From the NCBI RefSeq assembly GCF_914767665.1, contig NC_059501.1, positions 21,738,501 through 21,802,500 of the forward strand: a DNA stretch of 64,000 bases. Direction: 5' to 3'. The number at the start of each line of letters is the position of its first letter. Position 1 is the stretch's first letter. This document shows, in pieces, positions 11,906 to 22,068 of this stretch. A program made the translations under genes and the position numbers. The stretch is from Harmonia axyridis. Lineage: Eukaryota; Arthropoda; Insecta; Coleoptera; Coccinellidae. The notes beneath the pieces are model-generated. The model saw only the letters and a program-made list of their open reading frames with translations. It was not told where the DNA came from and did no database searches.

Positions 11906-12356
11906 TCCAGGAGCTGTGGTTCCAACAAGACGGCGCAACATGTCACTCAGCTCTTGCCACAATCGATTTATTGAAAGACACGTTTGGTGACCGCCTGATT
12001 TCACGTTTTGGGGACCTGTGAATTGGCCTTCAAGATCTTGTGATTTAACACCGATTCTGTGGGGCTATGTAAAGTCATAGGTCTATGCGGATAAACCACA
12101 AACCCTTGACCATTTCTAAGACAACATTCGCCGTGTTATTGCCGATATACGGCCACAAATGTTGAAAAAGTCATCGAAAATTGGACGTCCAGATTGGACT
12201 ACATCCGAACCAGCCGTAGCGGTCATATGCCAGAAATCATATTTAAAATGTAATTCCACAAGATTATCTTGCGGATAAATAAAATTCATGTCAATCGAAT
12301 AATCCATCGTTGTTTTATTGCAATTTAAACTTCTATAGCTCAAAAAAAACATCCTT

Positions 12357-13184
12357 TATATACCGAAACCAACAACTCTTCACCATTTCCCACAAAGAGC
12401 TTAAGTCACGATGTACGGATACATGAACGTACATCACTCAGAAAATGAACAATGCTCGACAGACGTCGTCCGTAATAAATAATCAACAGCCAATCGACAA
12501 ATATTTCAAGTCATTCTCGCCCTACAATGCATGCGAAAGTTTCAGGCAATACGCTTTTCCCTCTATCCCATCTCCGACGACCTTCACGCTCATCTTACAT
12601 CTCTCTTCCGCACGTTCCACCCCATACGAATCCGGGAGGTACGTGGGACAAGACTCCACGTCCACTGTCGCGTAGGTAGCGAAGCGCGACAGCGTACGAC
12701 CGGTCACGTGACCAATATAACTTCTTTATTCGGCCGCCGACACGTGACGACGCCCTCTTCCCACAAATTGCACATGGTGGGTTAGACTGTGATCGTCCGG
12801 AGTATAGTTTCTGAAGGGACCCGGCCATTCTGTGGTTTGTTATTGATAGTTTCTTCGGTTCATCATCCGGCCGCGTGGCTCACAGCGTCATGTTTATAGA
12901 ATATCGCTAGCAATTATGTTAAATTATCTACGGTGTGGGGTTTTCTATCGGCTCCTGGATTATTTTTCGACGTACAGGTTACGCCCGGAGCGACACTCTC
13001 AGGCCATCGCGGTGGCGACAATGGGTGAAAAGTTTCCGGTTTGTCGACGATGGGGTTTATTAAGGGTTATTGTTTCGATCTTTCGTGGGACTCGCTAGCA
13101 AATAAGTTTTCTAGCCTTGCTCTGAACTACGTTAACTCTTTTGGTGAAGCCTGAATCTTTTTGGCTACTGAACTGAACACCTTC
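12357..13184. promoter_or_regulatory. GC-richer single-copy island between two inverted mariner-like copies
   Basis: From about 12,430 to 13,110 the sequence is CpG-containing and non-repetitive, for example around CGCGACAGCGTACGACCGG and GGCCGCCGACACGTGACG. It has overlapping short frames on both strands, none with family resemblance. It contains CACGTG E-box-like sites at about 12,705 and 12,740. It could be a regulatory island or a remnant exon; I cannot tell. Confidence 0.2.
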
Positions 13185-13186
13185 TA

Positions 13187-14114
13187 AAGGGTGTTTTTTT
13201 TAGAGCTATAGAACTTTAAATTGCAATAAAAAAACGATGGATTATTCGATTGACATGAATTTTATTTATCCGCAAGATAATCTTGTAGCATTACATTTTA
13301 AATATGATTTCTGGCATATGACCGCCACGGCTGGCTCGGATGTAGTCCAATTTTTGAAGACTTTTTCCAACATTTGTGGCCGTATATCGGCAATAACACG
13401 GCGAATGTTGTCTTCCAAATGGTCAAGGGTTTGTGGCTTATCCGCATAGACCAATGACTTCACATAGCCCCACAGAACGTAGTCCAGCGGTGTTAAATCA
13501 CAAGATCTTGGAGGCCAATTCACAGGTCCGAAACGTGAAATTAGGCAGTCACCAAACGTGTCTTTCAATAAATCCATTGTGGCACGAGCTGTTTGATATG
13601 TTACGCCGTCTTGTTGGAACCACAGCTCCTGGACATCATGGTTGTTCAATTCAGGAATGAAAAAGTTAGTAATCATGGCTCTATACCGATCACCATTGAC
13701 TGTAACGTTCTGGCCATCATCGTTTTTGAAGAAGTACGGACCAATGATTCCACCAGTCCATAAAGCGCACCAAACAGCCAATTTTTCTGGATGTAACGGT
13801 GTTTCGACATACTTTAGAGGATTAGCTTCACTCCAAATGCGGCAGTTTTGTTTGTTGACGTTGCCATTCAACCAGAAGTGCGCTTCATCGCTAAACAAAA
13901 TAAAATGGACGTAGTGCGCGATACGTATTCCGCACAGAACCATTATTTTCGAAATAAAATTGCACTATTTGCAAGCGTTGTTCAGGCGTGGGTCTATCCA
14001 TGATGAATTGCCAAACCAAACTGAGAATAAATCACTTGACAGCTGTTGAATCGGTCGCCATCTTGAACAGTAATGCCAACTTAAAGTTATATACCTCGAA
14101 AAAAAAACACCCGT
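13187..14114 (-). mobile_element. DD41D-type mariner-like element, copy B
   Basis: A 928-bp element with ends AAGGGTGTTTTTTTTAGAGC and, inverted, ACGGGTGTTTTTTTTTCGAGG-like sequence, directly flanked by TA on both sides (13,185-13,186 and 14,115-14,116). The coding strand is minus. It shares over its whole length the structure of copies A and C, including the same internal deletion, so these are multiple insertions of one deleted progenitor. It lies in inverted orientation to copy A. Confidence 0.9.
13266..14001 (-). pseudogene. DD41D-type transposase with frameshifting internal deletion
   Basis: Translation from the ATG at 14,001 gives a mariner-type N-terminus (MDRPTPEQRLQIVQFYFENN) for about 36 codons, ending at a stop at 13,891. 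Just before that stop an internal deletion joins the N-terminus, out of frame, to the catalytic domain. The catalytic part reads FSDEAHFWLNG (first Asp), then WFQQDG (second Asp) and CDLTPLDYVLWG (third Asp), with 41 residues between the last two Asp, then a C-terminal tail to 13,266. About 100 residues, including most of the DNA-binding region, are missing. The catalytic residues are preserved, but no intact protein can be read. Confidence 0.85.
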
Positions 14115-15035
14115 TAGTTGAGCGCAGGTTCCCGGAATAAATCGCTGTATTATTTCGAGAATTATACGTGAAATTACAATTATTACAAGCCTCAACCCAA
14201 GGTAGTCGCTAGCCAAACTGCCGTGCTAGGCAGAGATCCAGTTTGCTGCTATAACAGAATCGGGGTGGGGTATTGAGTTTGTGTGAGTTTTAAATCAAGT
14301 TATTTCCGGAATTGTCGAGAATCGAAAATATGGAGTTCACTTGCGATATCATATTTTCCGAAAATCTATTTCAATCGCATGTTGGATGGAATCGACCTAG
14401 AAGATTTTCTTCTTATTCTTTGGAAACAGCGTTCTTCTTTGAACTAATTGAGAAGAGAATTGAAGAATGTGTTATTTTTAAGCCAGTTACAGATTTTGTA
14501 AATGAAATATATTTGGTAATATTAATTTATTTTTGGATTAATTAATGTTGTATTTCCCTTTGTTAATTTCTATTTTTGTTTTTTCTTTGTTTGTATTTTG
14601 TCGGGGGTTGAGTGGACTAGCCTCGGCTAGACTTCGCCCCTAAAATTGCCAAATAAAGACTCTATTATTATTAAAAATTCAGAATATGAAAACATTCACT
14701 TTGCACATACAACACAATTAATATATTATAATGTGGTATGAAATGAAAAACTTCTTATATTTCTTAGGGAGGATAATTTGGAAATGTTGAAATGGAATCG
14801 TTTTTCGAATATTTTGCATTCCATTCTAGAGAATCAACATTGTGATTGGAGAATTGAAAAGAAAAATTATCCAAAAGCTCATATGAAGGCATCTGTTTTT
14901 TTAACAGCAATAACTCGTAAACATCACCTTTGATGTTTTTTTATGTTAATTAACCTTCCTGTTGTTTCTCACCGAATGAAATCTTATTCGTTACTTTGAA
15001 TTTCTGATCTTATTTACAGATCAATCCATCGAGAT
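14115..15035 (+). other. Spacer with a LINE 3' end at about 14,535-14,672
   Basis: Most of this stretch shows nothing. At about 14,590-14,672 the plus strand reads GTCGGGGGTTGAGTGGACTA and then CTTCGCCCCTAAAATTGCC, followed by an AATAAAGACT...TTATTATTA tail. Such a 3' untranslated end with a polyadenylation-like signal and ATT repeat is typical of CR1/L2/Jockey-group LINEs. No coding part of that LINE is present. Confidence 0.4.
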
Positions 15036-15039
15036 GAAG

Positions 15040-15330
15040 TAACCCACAACAATAATAGTTTTTCTTTTTTCTCAAAAATTCAATTCTATCACCTTCAAGA
15101 GTGATACATATTAAATACTCCAAAGTTCCTCTAAACTTTCCAATACGTTTCCTGTGGAAAGTTTCAATGTTTGACTTCATAAGAATTAACTTTATTTCCC
15201 TGAAGCATTCTTTTCAGGTCTGCTGAAAGCCAGTAAACACTGGCTCCAGATCTTGAGAATACGGTGAGTAGTCAAGTAGTTGCTTTTCATCGATTTGTGA
15301 CAAGGAGCATTATCAATACGCGACACAAAT
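15040..15330 (-). pseudogene. Mariner transposase catalytic and C-terminal fragment
   Basis: On the minus strand, DNAPCHKSMKS (second catalytic Asp region) is followed in a shifted frame by VYWLSADLKRMLQG (after the third Asp), then by KRIGKF and ITLEGD, the usual mariner C-terminal order. Stops and frameshifts interrupt it. The part before the second Asp is missing. The spacing is compressed relative to an intact gene, so there are also deletions. Confidence 0.65.
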
Positions 15331-15690
15331 TCTAGAAGCAAAATAAAAGAAGAAAAAGAGGAAATACCCTGGATAATCTGGAGAGAGGACATAGAGAGGA
15401 AATAAGAGAAAAAGTAGTGGACCGATTGGAGATGGATCTCTGGAAAGAGGTCAATGAAGAATGGGTATCATGAGTTTAAAATCTTGAGGTTTAGGAGTAT
15501 TTATGGTGAATTGTAGATTTTTTGTTTGTTTCAACACTATTCTTCTTTTTGGTAATTGTGGTAACCAAAAATAAAGATGTTTTCTATTCTATTTTTGATC
15601 GTAGAATACGGTATTGAATTATTGACCACTATTTTCCTGTTTGATAATTCCGTAAATTCATATGCTACTGTATTCTTATTCGTCTACCTA
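15331..15690. other. A-rich spacer, possible LINE 3' untranslated region
   Basis: A purine-rich stretch ends in AATAAAGATGTTTTCTATTC near 15,575-15,600, similar to the tail at 42,830-42,850 after another LINE fragment. No coding block is recognised. Confidence 0.3.
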
Positions 15691-15694
15691 GCTG

Positions 15695-16000
15695 CATTCG
15701 GAAAAAGGAAGGAAAGCATCTGGGAGTAATCCTAGATGAAAGAATGAACAAACAGAAAAAAGGCAAGGCAATTGCCCTACCCGCTGCTCAACCCAAAAAG
15801 TAAACTTTCCTTAAAAAACAAGATGAGGATAATAAATACAGTGCTAAAACCAAGCATTACGTATTCAGGAGTAACCTGGTATAATACAAAAGATAAAAAG
15901 AAAGAGTTACAAAGTACACTTAATACAGTACTCAGAACAGTGGTTGGTGCCCCATGGTATATTAGCAAACCAAGAAATCAAGAGAAGAATTGAAAATTGA
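15695..16000 (+). pseudogene. Jockey-like LINE reverse transcriptase, C-terminal fragment
   Basis: The plus strand encodes KHLGVILDERM (near 15,712) and, after a deletion, LSLKNKMRIINTVLKPSITY, GVTWYNT and LNTVLRTVVGAPWYISK. This is the conserved thumb region of Jockey-clade RTs (KYLGVxLD ... L.P.LTYG.xxW ... LR...APWYV). The end at about 15,990 is followed by A-rich sequence. It is 5'-truncated and lacks the catalytic motifs. Confidence 0.75.
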
Positions 16001-17430
16001 AATTATTGGAGAATAGTAAACAAACAAATAAAGAAGACAAAAGTGATGCTAAAAGCGCCCAAGAATGAAGAAAGATAATAAAAATCTCAAAAAGAAAGAC
16101 AGATAAGAGAACGTAACTCTTTCAAAGACCCAAACAGAGGAAAATAGTGACATGTAGAAGGGAGAATACTCTCCCAAATGAACAACAGTAGAAAATTGGA
16201 GAATTCATAATAGAGGAGTAAGGAAATAAATTTCAGTCCTTAAACAAAAAGAAGATCTAGGCCTAGCTGCATAACTGCATTCCTTTGTCCAATTGCAAGT
16301 TATGCGGACTAAACAGATGGTTTTCTTGCCAAGATAAGGCGCGAATGTATCCGCAAATAATCCCAGGAGAAAATACAATCTGGCCTGTCTATTCTGATTC
16401 GGCCAGTGTGATATCTAAACAAATCCGAATAGCCATTCGAGTGCAGCACCTGTTATGCGATATATTTCAGATACGACCTTATCGACGTATGGCCTAGGGC
16501 GATGTTTACACATACTCTTAACCTCGCACACTCGTTTTAATAGACTTGCATATGTTAAATTATGATAACGCTCATTCTGTATTAATGCGTAAATGCGAAT
16601 GTTATGCACCATTATTTGTCCACGGATAAGCGAAATGTCAACTGATGATACACTTGTTACCATTTGCTCTCCTAGCACTGTTGATTTTCTCATTGAGTTG
16701 ACATGTGGAGGGATTTCGACATCTAGCTAAGATCAACAAAGCTCAGTTTATACTTCGGGAGAATTTGATGGTTTTTGGATAACGAACTGAAATGCTATAG
16801 GATGTGGATTCAATCGAGTGCTGGTCTTCTAGTGCTTTGTAAATGGAATGGGGTTGTGATATGCAGATCCTTGTGTTGTTGATATGAGAGCTGAGCTTTT
16901 GAAATGGTGAAACTAGGGCTTATAGGATATGTTCAATGAGAAAATAGGTCCAGAAAGCTATAGATTCTTGTTGGTTTATCACCATCAATAATGGACATTT
17001 GGAGTCATAGGAAAAGTATTTCAACATTGTTTATTATGTCTTAGTTATGAGCAAATCTCAGTGCTCCTAATGCCATATTTGATTCAAAGTTGGGTTTGAA
17101 TGCCAGTTACAGAGGAAATCCTCTGATTCACAGGTGATGGGGTACCAAATATCAAATTAAAAAAGCCTATAAGGAACATCAAAGGTTTTCCTTAGTTGAT
17201 GAAGATCTGAAGTGTATGAGGGCCTATCAGACTACAGTTACGTAGAACACTAAATAGCAAAATAATGGAAATATACAATCGGTGCCAAGGTAACCTGACG
17301 CCGATTACTTGTAGGTTGAAGTCTCCAGGCTCATCGGCCAAGTGAACTAGCAATTCCTAGTTTTTTGAAAATCAATCTGATTAATTGATCTGATTTGTTT
17401 TCCTCTACGATTTCGTGACAACGTCTTTTA
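16001..17430. other. No recognisable gene
   Basis: The first 250 bases are A-rich and may be the degenerate end of the preceding LINE. Frames near 16,285 (70 codons, plus) and 16,415 (92 codons, minus) have no family resemblance. Nothing else is seen. Confidence 0.35.
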
Positions 17431-17434
17431 GTAT

Positions 17435-18235
17435 CTCCATACGGAGCTTCGCATATAGAGTTTCCATTTTGAATAGGCTGCTATTTGGACAGTTGTTACT
17501 TCTGAAGCTGTCATCTTTTGACATTAAACAATCACATCACTGTAAATGGAACCTTCAACAACGCATTGAAATTGTAAAAATTCAGAACAAAAATAGTGAA
17601 GCAACAGCACTTTTGGTTTGTTGTGAAGCATCTTTTCGACCGGCAATAGTGAAACTGGTGAAAAAATTTGTGCTGTTGGGAGTGTTGGGACAAATTAGTG
17701 ATGTGAAGAATCGAAACCGTGTGCGTCACTCAAGAACAACTGACGTTATTACTGTTGTAGCCCGTAGTGTTGACAAAACCCAAGTTGGTAGATTTCTCGT
17801 CGATCTTGCGAATCGACACAAACGACATTACAACGAATTCTGTGAGGAGAAAAATCATCTGATATGAAATCAGTGATAAGGCCCAATCTTCAGAGGCTAT
17901 GTTAATAAGCATTTGATGCTCGGAAAATTAATGTTGAAAAGCCTCTCCATTCTCAACGTGTCACTGTTTGGTAGGGTTTTTGAGCTGATTGTGTGATTGG
18001 ATCTTACCTTTATTTTTTTTTTATTCAAAAATAACGCTGGTGTGACTGTAGTGGTAAATGCGGATTGCGCTACCAAGGGGATATGGTGCTGCAACCGTAG
18101 CCGTGGCAGCCTTTTGGCTGATATGGTTTTTCATCGTTAATGGCATACTTTCTCTTTCACAATCAAAGAGTCCTCAATTGATTTCTCTTAAAATATAATA
18201 GTTTTTTATATCAAAATGAAACCGCTCATTGGAAA
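17435..18235 (+). pseudogene. Tc1/mariner-like transposase, N-terminal part, with element ends
   Basis: A 150-codon plus-strand frame (17,415-17,867) contains QQRIEIVKIQNKNSEATALL and LVKKFVLLGVLGQISDVKNR followed by RVRHSRTTDVITVVARSVDK. This is the paired helix-turn-helix region of mariner/Tc3-like transposases (RIEIVK...., LVKKFE..G...D...GR.R..RT.EN...V..SV). No catalytic domain follows. The left part (around 17,455-17,490) resembles 24,990-25,030, and an inverted match CAAAATGAAACCGCTCATTGG lies at about 18,213-18,233. The remnant may therefore be an internally deleted element of about 800 bp with imperfect inverted ends. Confidence 0.65.
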
Positions 18236-18689
18236 ACCCTTTAGGAATGCGAAAAAGTATCTGAAAACATCAAGCGAGAATGACCACATCTCCACTTTCT
18301 TAGATTTATGACCGTTAACTTTTTGATATGTTCAGATGATAAAAACAAAAAAAAACTTCAGTTTGCCTTGTGTTGTCCAGAGATTCTCCTGGAAACAATA
18401 ACAGATATTTTCATAAAATTCAGTACAAAAGTTGGTAGCTATCGGTTGTTTCAAATTTGTGATTGGGGAAAAAGAAGGAAAAACGTATAACAAGTCTTTG
18501 CTTTCACACCACCTCTTGAACCTTAAGAAAAATTTGAAATTTTCAAGTGTAATAAATACATTATGTAATTCGTTTGCGCCTTAGTCTCAGGAAATCAGCG
18601 AGTTATATTATTTTGCCTAAATATCTGTAACTTTCTAAGTTGGAAAATACACAATCCTGGCTTACTCCTTTTTTCATTTAAACATCCTT
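18236..18689. other. Nothing recognised
   Basis: AT-rich, with short frames only. Confidence 0.35.
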
Positions 18690-19445
18690 TGATAGAAGAT
18701 GGTTTACTTTAATTTTTGATGTCTGGCTTCTGTAGAGGTTAGCTATTAGTCTTATGTTTTTTTGGTCTAGACATGTAACTTTCAGTATCTCTTGTACATA
18801 ATTGAAGAGGAAAAAACCACAAGTTTTTCGATTACATTTTTTAAAATTGTGTATCAAATATACATAAGTGAAGTTTCAAGAATGTTTACTCTTATTCTGG
18901 ATGTCTGGCTTCAGGGAAGGTTAGGTACTTTAGCCATATGTCTTATTCGTCTAGTATTTTGTATTAAATTCTCAGTATCTCTTTCGCATAGAATTGAACA
19001 GGAAAAAACCACAAGTGTTTTAATTATGTTTTTCGAAATGTGCCTGTCAAATATATGAAAGTTTATTTTCGTCAATGTTTACTTTAATTTTGATGTGTGG
19101 CTAATTGATTATTGTCTGGTTAATTATTATTCTTATGTCTTATACGTCCAGACTTATAACTTTCGGTACCTATCTCTTGTAAGAAATTGAACAGGAAAAA
19201 AAACACAATTGCTTTAAACACGTTTTTCAAACTATGTCTGTCAAATATACAGAAGTATAGTTTCAACAATGTTTACTCTAATATTGATGTCTGGCTTCAG
19301 CACAGGTTAGCTATTAGTCTTAGGTCTCATTCATCCAAACCTATAACTCTCAGTATCTCTTGTATAGAATTCAACAGGAAAAACCACAAGTGTTTTAATT
19401 ACGTTTTTCAAAAAATGTGAGTTAAATAAACCTACAGAAGCATAG
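18690..19445. repeat. Degenerate satellite, about four units of 182-194 bp
   Basis: The unit contains GATGTCTGGCTTC..GGTTAG, then TCTCAGTATCTCTTGTA, GAACAGGAAAAAACCACAAG and CAATGTTTACTC. The GTCTGG (or GTGTGG) mark occurs at 18,721, 18,903, 19,095 and 19,289, giving spacings of 182, 192 and 194. Units are clearly diverged from one another. The frames that appear open in it are artefacts of the repeat. Confidence 0.85.
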
Positions 19446-20080
19446 TTTCACTTGACGCTTGTAAAACCTCTTCCCAAAAAAATTCCAACAACGAAAAAAT
19501 ATAAACCAAATTCAAATTTCCTTATATTGCTTCACCTCTTTCCCTAGAGAAGCACTCCCATTATACTTCCACCATTAGATCCCATCAGAACAAACCGAAA
19601 ACTTAACATACATTTTCCGCAACATCCATCACGACATGCGGTCATATTAGCCATTCATTCCAAACCCATAAAAACCATCAATACACGTTTTCCTAATCGA
19701 CATGCCAGGAAATACAAATATGACAGACGACCACCGGAAAAGACGAGCCACTTATGGTAATGCTTCCGCGGGCAGACCGCAAAAATCACTCATTCAAAAA
19801 AATGCCCCCCCTACGGCCAAACAAACAATTAAATAAATAAAACATCCGCCTTCCTTCCAGTCGCAAGATCATAAATCAGTGGCGCACAATGGCCGGCTGC
19901 ATTACGCGAACTGCAGGGATGGTTTGTCGGCCGATCATTTGTTATCGTCTATACGCGTGCCGCAGGACAGACAGACATACGGACCCTGGAGACTCTCGGG
20001 AAGCCGTACAGGATCGAGCGTTGGTGACAAAGGAGGACGTTTAGGAAATGGTGCCACTTCAGGATTTATTACGCTCATTG
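19446..20080. promoter_or_regulatory. GC-richer single-copy island
   Basis: From about 19,540 the base composition rises and repeats disappear. A CpG-rich core around 19,880-20,045 includes GCCGATCATTTGTTATCGTC and CGTGCCGCAGGACAGACAGA. An 86-codon frame (19,879-20,139) has no family resemblance. It may be regulatory. Confidence 0.2.
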
Positions 20081-20525
20081 CTTGCTTGAGATTCAATACC
20101 GAGGTTTGCGGAGTTTTCATAGTAATATACTGCAGCTAGGTCTGAGGTTGTTGTGTTGGCAACCTTGTTATATGCTTGGAACGACAACTGGAACTTTTTA
20201 TGGACTTTTGTTGGATATGGAGACTAGGAAGTTATTTCTATGACCTATATTTCATGTTCTAGATATTCTGGTGACATCATCCTGGGATTATCGATACTAT
20301 ACCCTTCCTTAGATATAGCCTAATACAAACTTTTGAAAATATGATCAAGAAAACCTAGATTGTTTCCTACGAAATGTTTATATGAAGAAACTGAAATCAA
20401 AATATTTCCATGTAAGCAACATCGAAATTTGATGTGACCGTCAGAGCAAACGATACTGGTGTTATTCATCAGCTTTACAACCGATATTTTTGAGAACATA
20501 CCTGCAAGTATAGAATCTGTAGCAA
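20081..20525. other. Nothing recognised
   Basis: No frame or repeat of note. Confidence 0.3.
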
Positions 20526-20642
20526 TGCGATGATATAATATTCCTGAATAGCTCAAGATACAAAGAAAACCTAAAAGTTATGCTATGGGAAAAAGACTGG
20601 TTCTCTGGAAATGATCTCCTAATGAACCCGGGGAAGACATAA
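20526..20642 (+). pseudogene. LINE reverse-transcriptase fragment (motif C onward)
   Basis: The plus strand reads CDDIIFLNSSRYKENL and then LWEKDWFSGNDLLMNPGKT before a stop at 20,640. The first block corresponds to the YADDT catalytic motif (here CDD), the second to the WF..N.L.LN..KT block that follows it in CR1/Jockey RTs. The leading Tyr and Ala are replaced, and the frame ends. It is the remains of an old insertion. Confidence 0.6.
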
Positions 20643-20847
20643 ACTCTCCTACTCACCTACAGGAAGATAGCAGATCATCCTTTGAGTACCTTAAGTCTAG
20701 TACATACTACATTTATGATAAGAAGAATCAATGTAATATCAAGCATTAATCCAGCTAACCTCACTATTATTCTGCTCTTCACAGCTTGGCAACTCATTGT
20801 GATATTGTTTGCGGATGATCAAAGGGTTCTTCTGCAATAAAAAGCCA
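20643..20847. other. Short spacer between RT fragments
   Basis: No recognisable coding or repeat. Confidence 0.3.
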
Positions 20848-21090
20848 TATTTCTGGATCTGACGAAGATCTTCGACACCGTTGATAACGGCATGATATAG
20901 GAAAAATTTCATGTTTACGATGTACGGTGCCCAACATACAACCTTTTCAAAGACTATCTTACAACTAGGGCACAGTTGCTTAGAATTGGCAGTAATCTCA
21001 GTGAGGCAATGGAAGTCGAAACTGGAATGCCGCAGGGAACAGTTTTGAGGCCAATGTTAATGGTAGTAGCTTTAAGGCCGGATTTTTCGA
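20848..21090 (+). pseudogene. LINE reverse-transcriptase fragment (motifs A to B)
   Basis: The plus strand encodes LTKIFDTVDNGMI, a stop, then LFKDYLTTRAQLLRIGSN and MPQGTVLRPML. These match RT motif A (DLTKAFDTVDH, catalytic Asp present), the F..YL..R.Q block and motif B (GVPQGTVLGP, here with Gly to Arg). Motif C is absent downstream; a motif-C fragment lies upstream instead, so the order is not that of one collinear gene. Confidence 0.7.
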
Positions 21091-22068
21091 CAAATTGGCA
21101 AATTCTGGACTTCAAGCCGTTGTCTAGTCGGTTTTCTTACTACTGCATCTCAAATGATTCTTAGGTTTATTCGAAGACATCCTCAGATGAATTATATCGA
21201 AGAAATCCAGCGTCGAGTTATATTAGACCACCTAGAACCCTCTGAAAATGCTAACTGCAGTAGTAACTGAACCATCAGGTGAAAAACCGACCATGACTAA
21301 ACGCCTGCAATTTTCGAATTCTGTCCAGTATCTGCTTCATCACCAGGTTTGAAAGGTCAGATTGTCTGAAATGTGGACGCACAGCACTCGTATTTACTGG
21401 TAATACTTGAAGGGCAGAATTTTATAGGTCAGAAAAAGAACTAAGAGATATACAAATATTGCTTAGGTCTTAATGTCAAAAAAAAAAACTAAACTCATCA
21501 CTTTTGTCTATTTCAGAACGACTAGCCGATACAAAACAACATCTGTATCCATGAGAAAGACTATTTTCATTCGGAAAATTGCAAATATGCTCGCATGAAT
21601 AAGACGAAAAGTATAAAGTATTTGTGGATCAGGATTTGAGATGGGGCTACATCATAGTCCACATGACTATGTTGTGAGGTGATCAAGACCTCCAATGCTA
21701 TGAGTTGAGAAGCATCCTCGAGTACAAAAATTTGACCACCATATTACCCTCTCTTGCGTAGTCTGTAATGAGGTATTGTCTTGCTGCTTGGGTGGCGCCA
21801 TCAACAATTTTTTAGCTTTATTTCTCTTTCGTTTATTATTGAGTTTTTATTTAACCTTGTCAAGAGTCCAATTGATTGCAATCTTATCATTGGGGTCGAT
21901 GAGTATATTGTAGTAGACACCTATTCAATACTACCATTTTTGAGTTTTACTATTTAACCTTTGAATACCTAAGCTGAATGATGGATCGAAGGCAAAACAC
22001 AGATATTTTAATTAGGTGCGTCTATCTTCACAGAAAGGCTTAGCTAATAATATGACTAGGCAATATAC
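21091..22068. other. No recognisable gene
   Basis: Short frames only. Nothing seen. Confidence 0.35.

Larger units (their letters stand above)
9772..12356 (+). mobile_element. DD41D-type mariner-like element, copy A, split by an hAT insertion
   Basis: The left end ACGGGTGTTTTTTTTCGAGG and the inverted right end (AAAAAAAACATCCTT) match copies B (13.2 kb) and C (32.1 kb). The coding strand is plus: FSDEALFWLNGYVNKQNCR (first catalytic Asp), then TVNGDWYRDMI up to NHDVQE, where the hAT element enters. The reading resumes at 11,914 with LWFQQDGATCH (second Asp) and continues degenerate to the C-terminus. The N-terminal DNA-binding half is missing through the same internal deletion as in copies B and C. 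The frame also has small indels after 12,000, so the element is non-autonomous. Confidence 0.85.

Noticed and set aside
12445..12828. Overlapping frames in the GC-richer island as genes
   Set aside because: Four frames on both strands overlap each other and none has a recognisable domain. Higher GC alone produces fewer stops.
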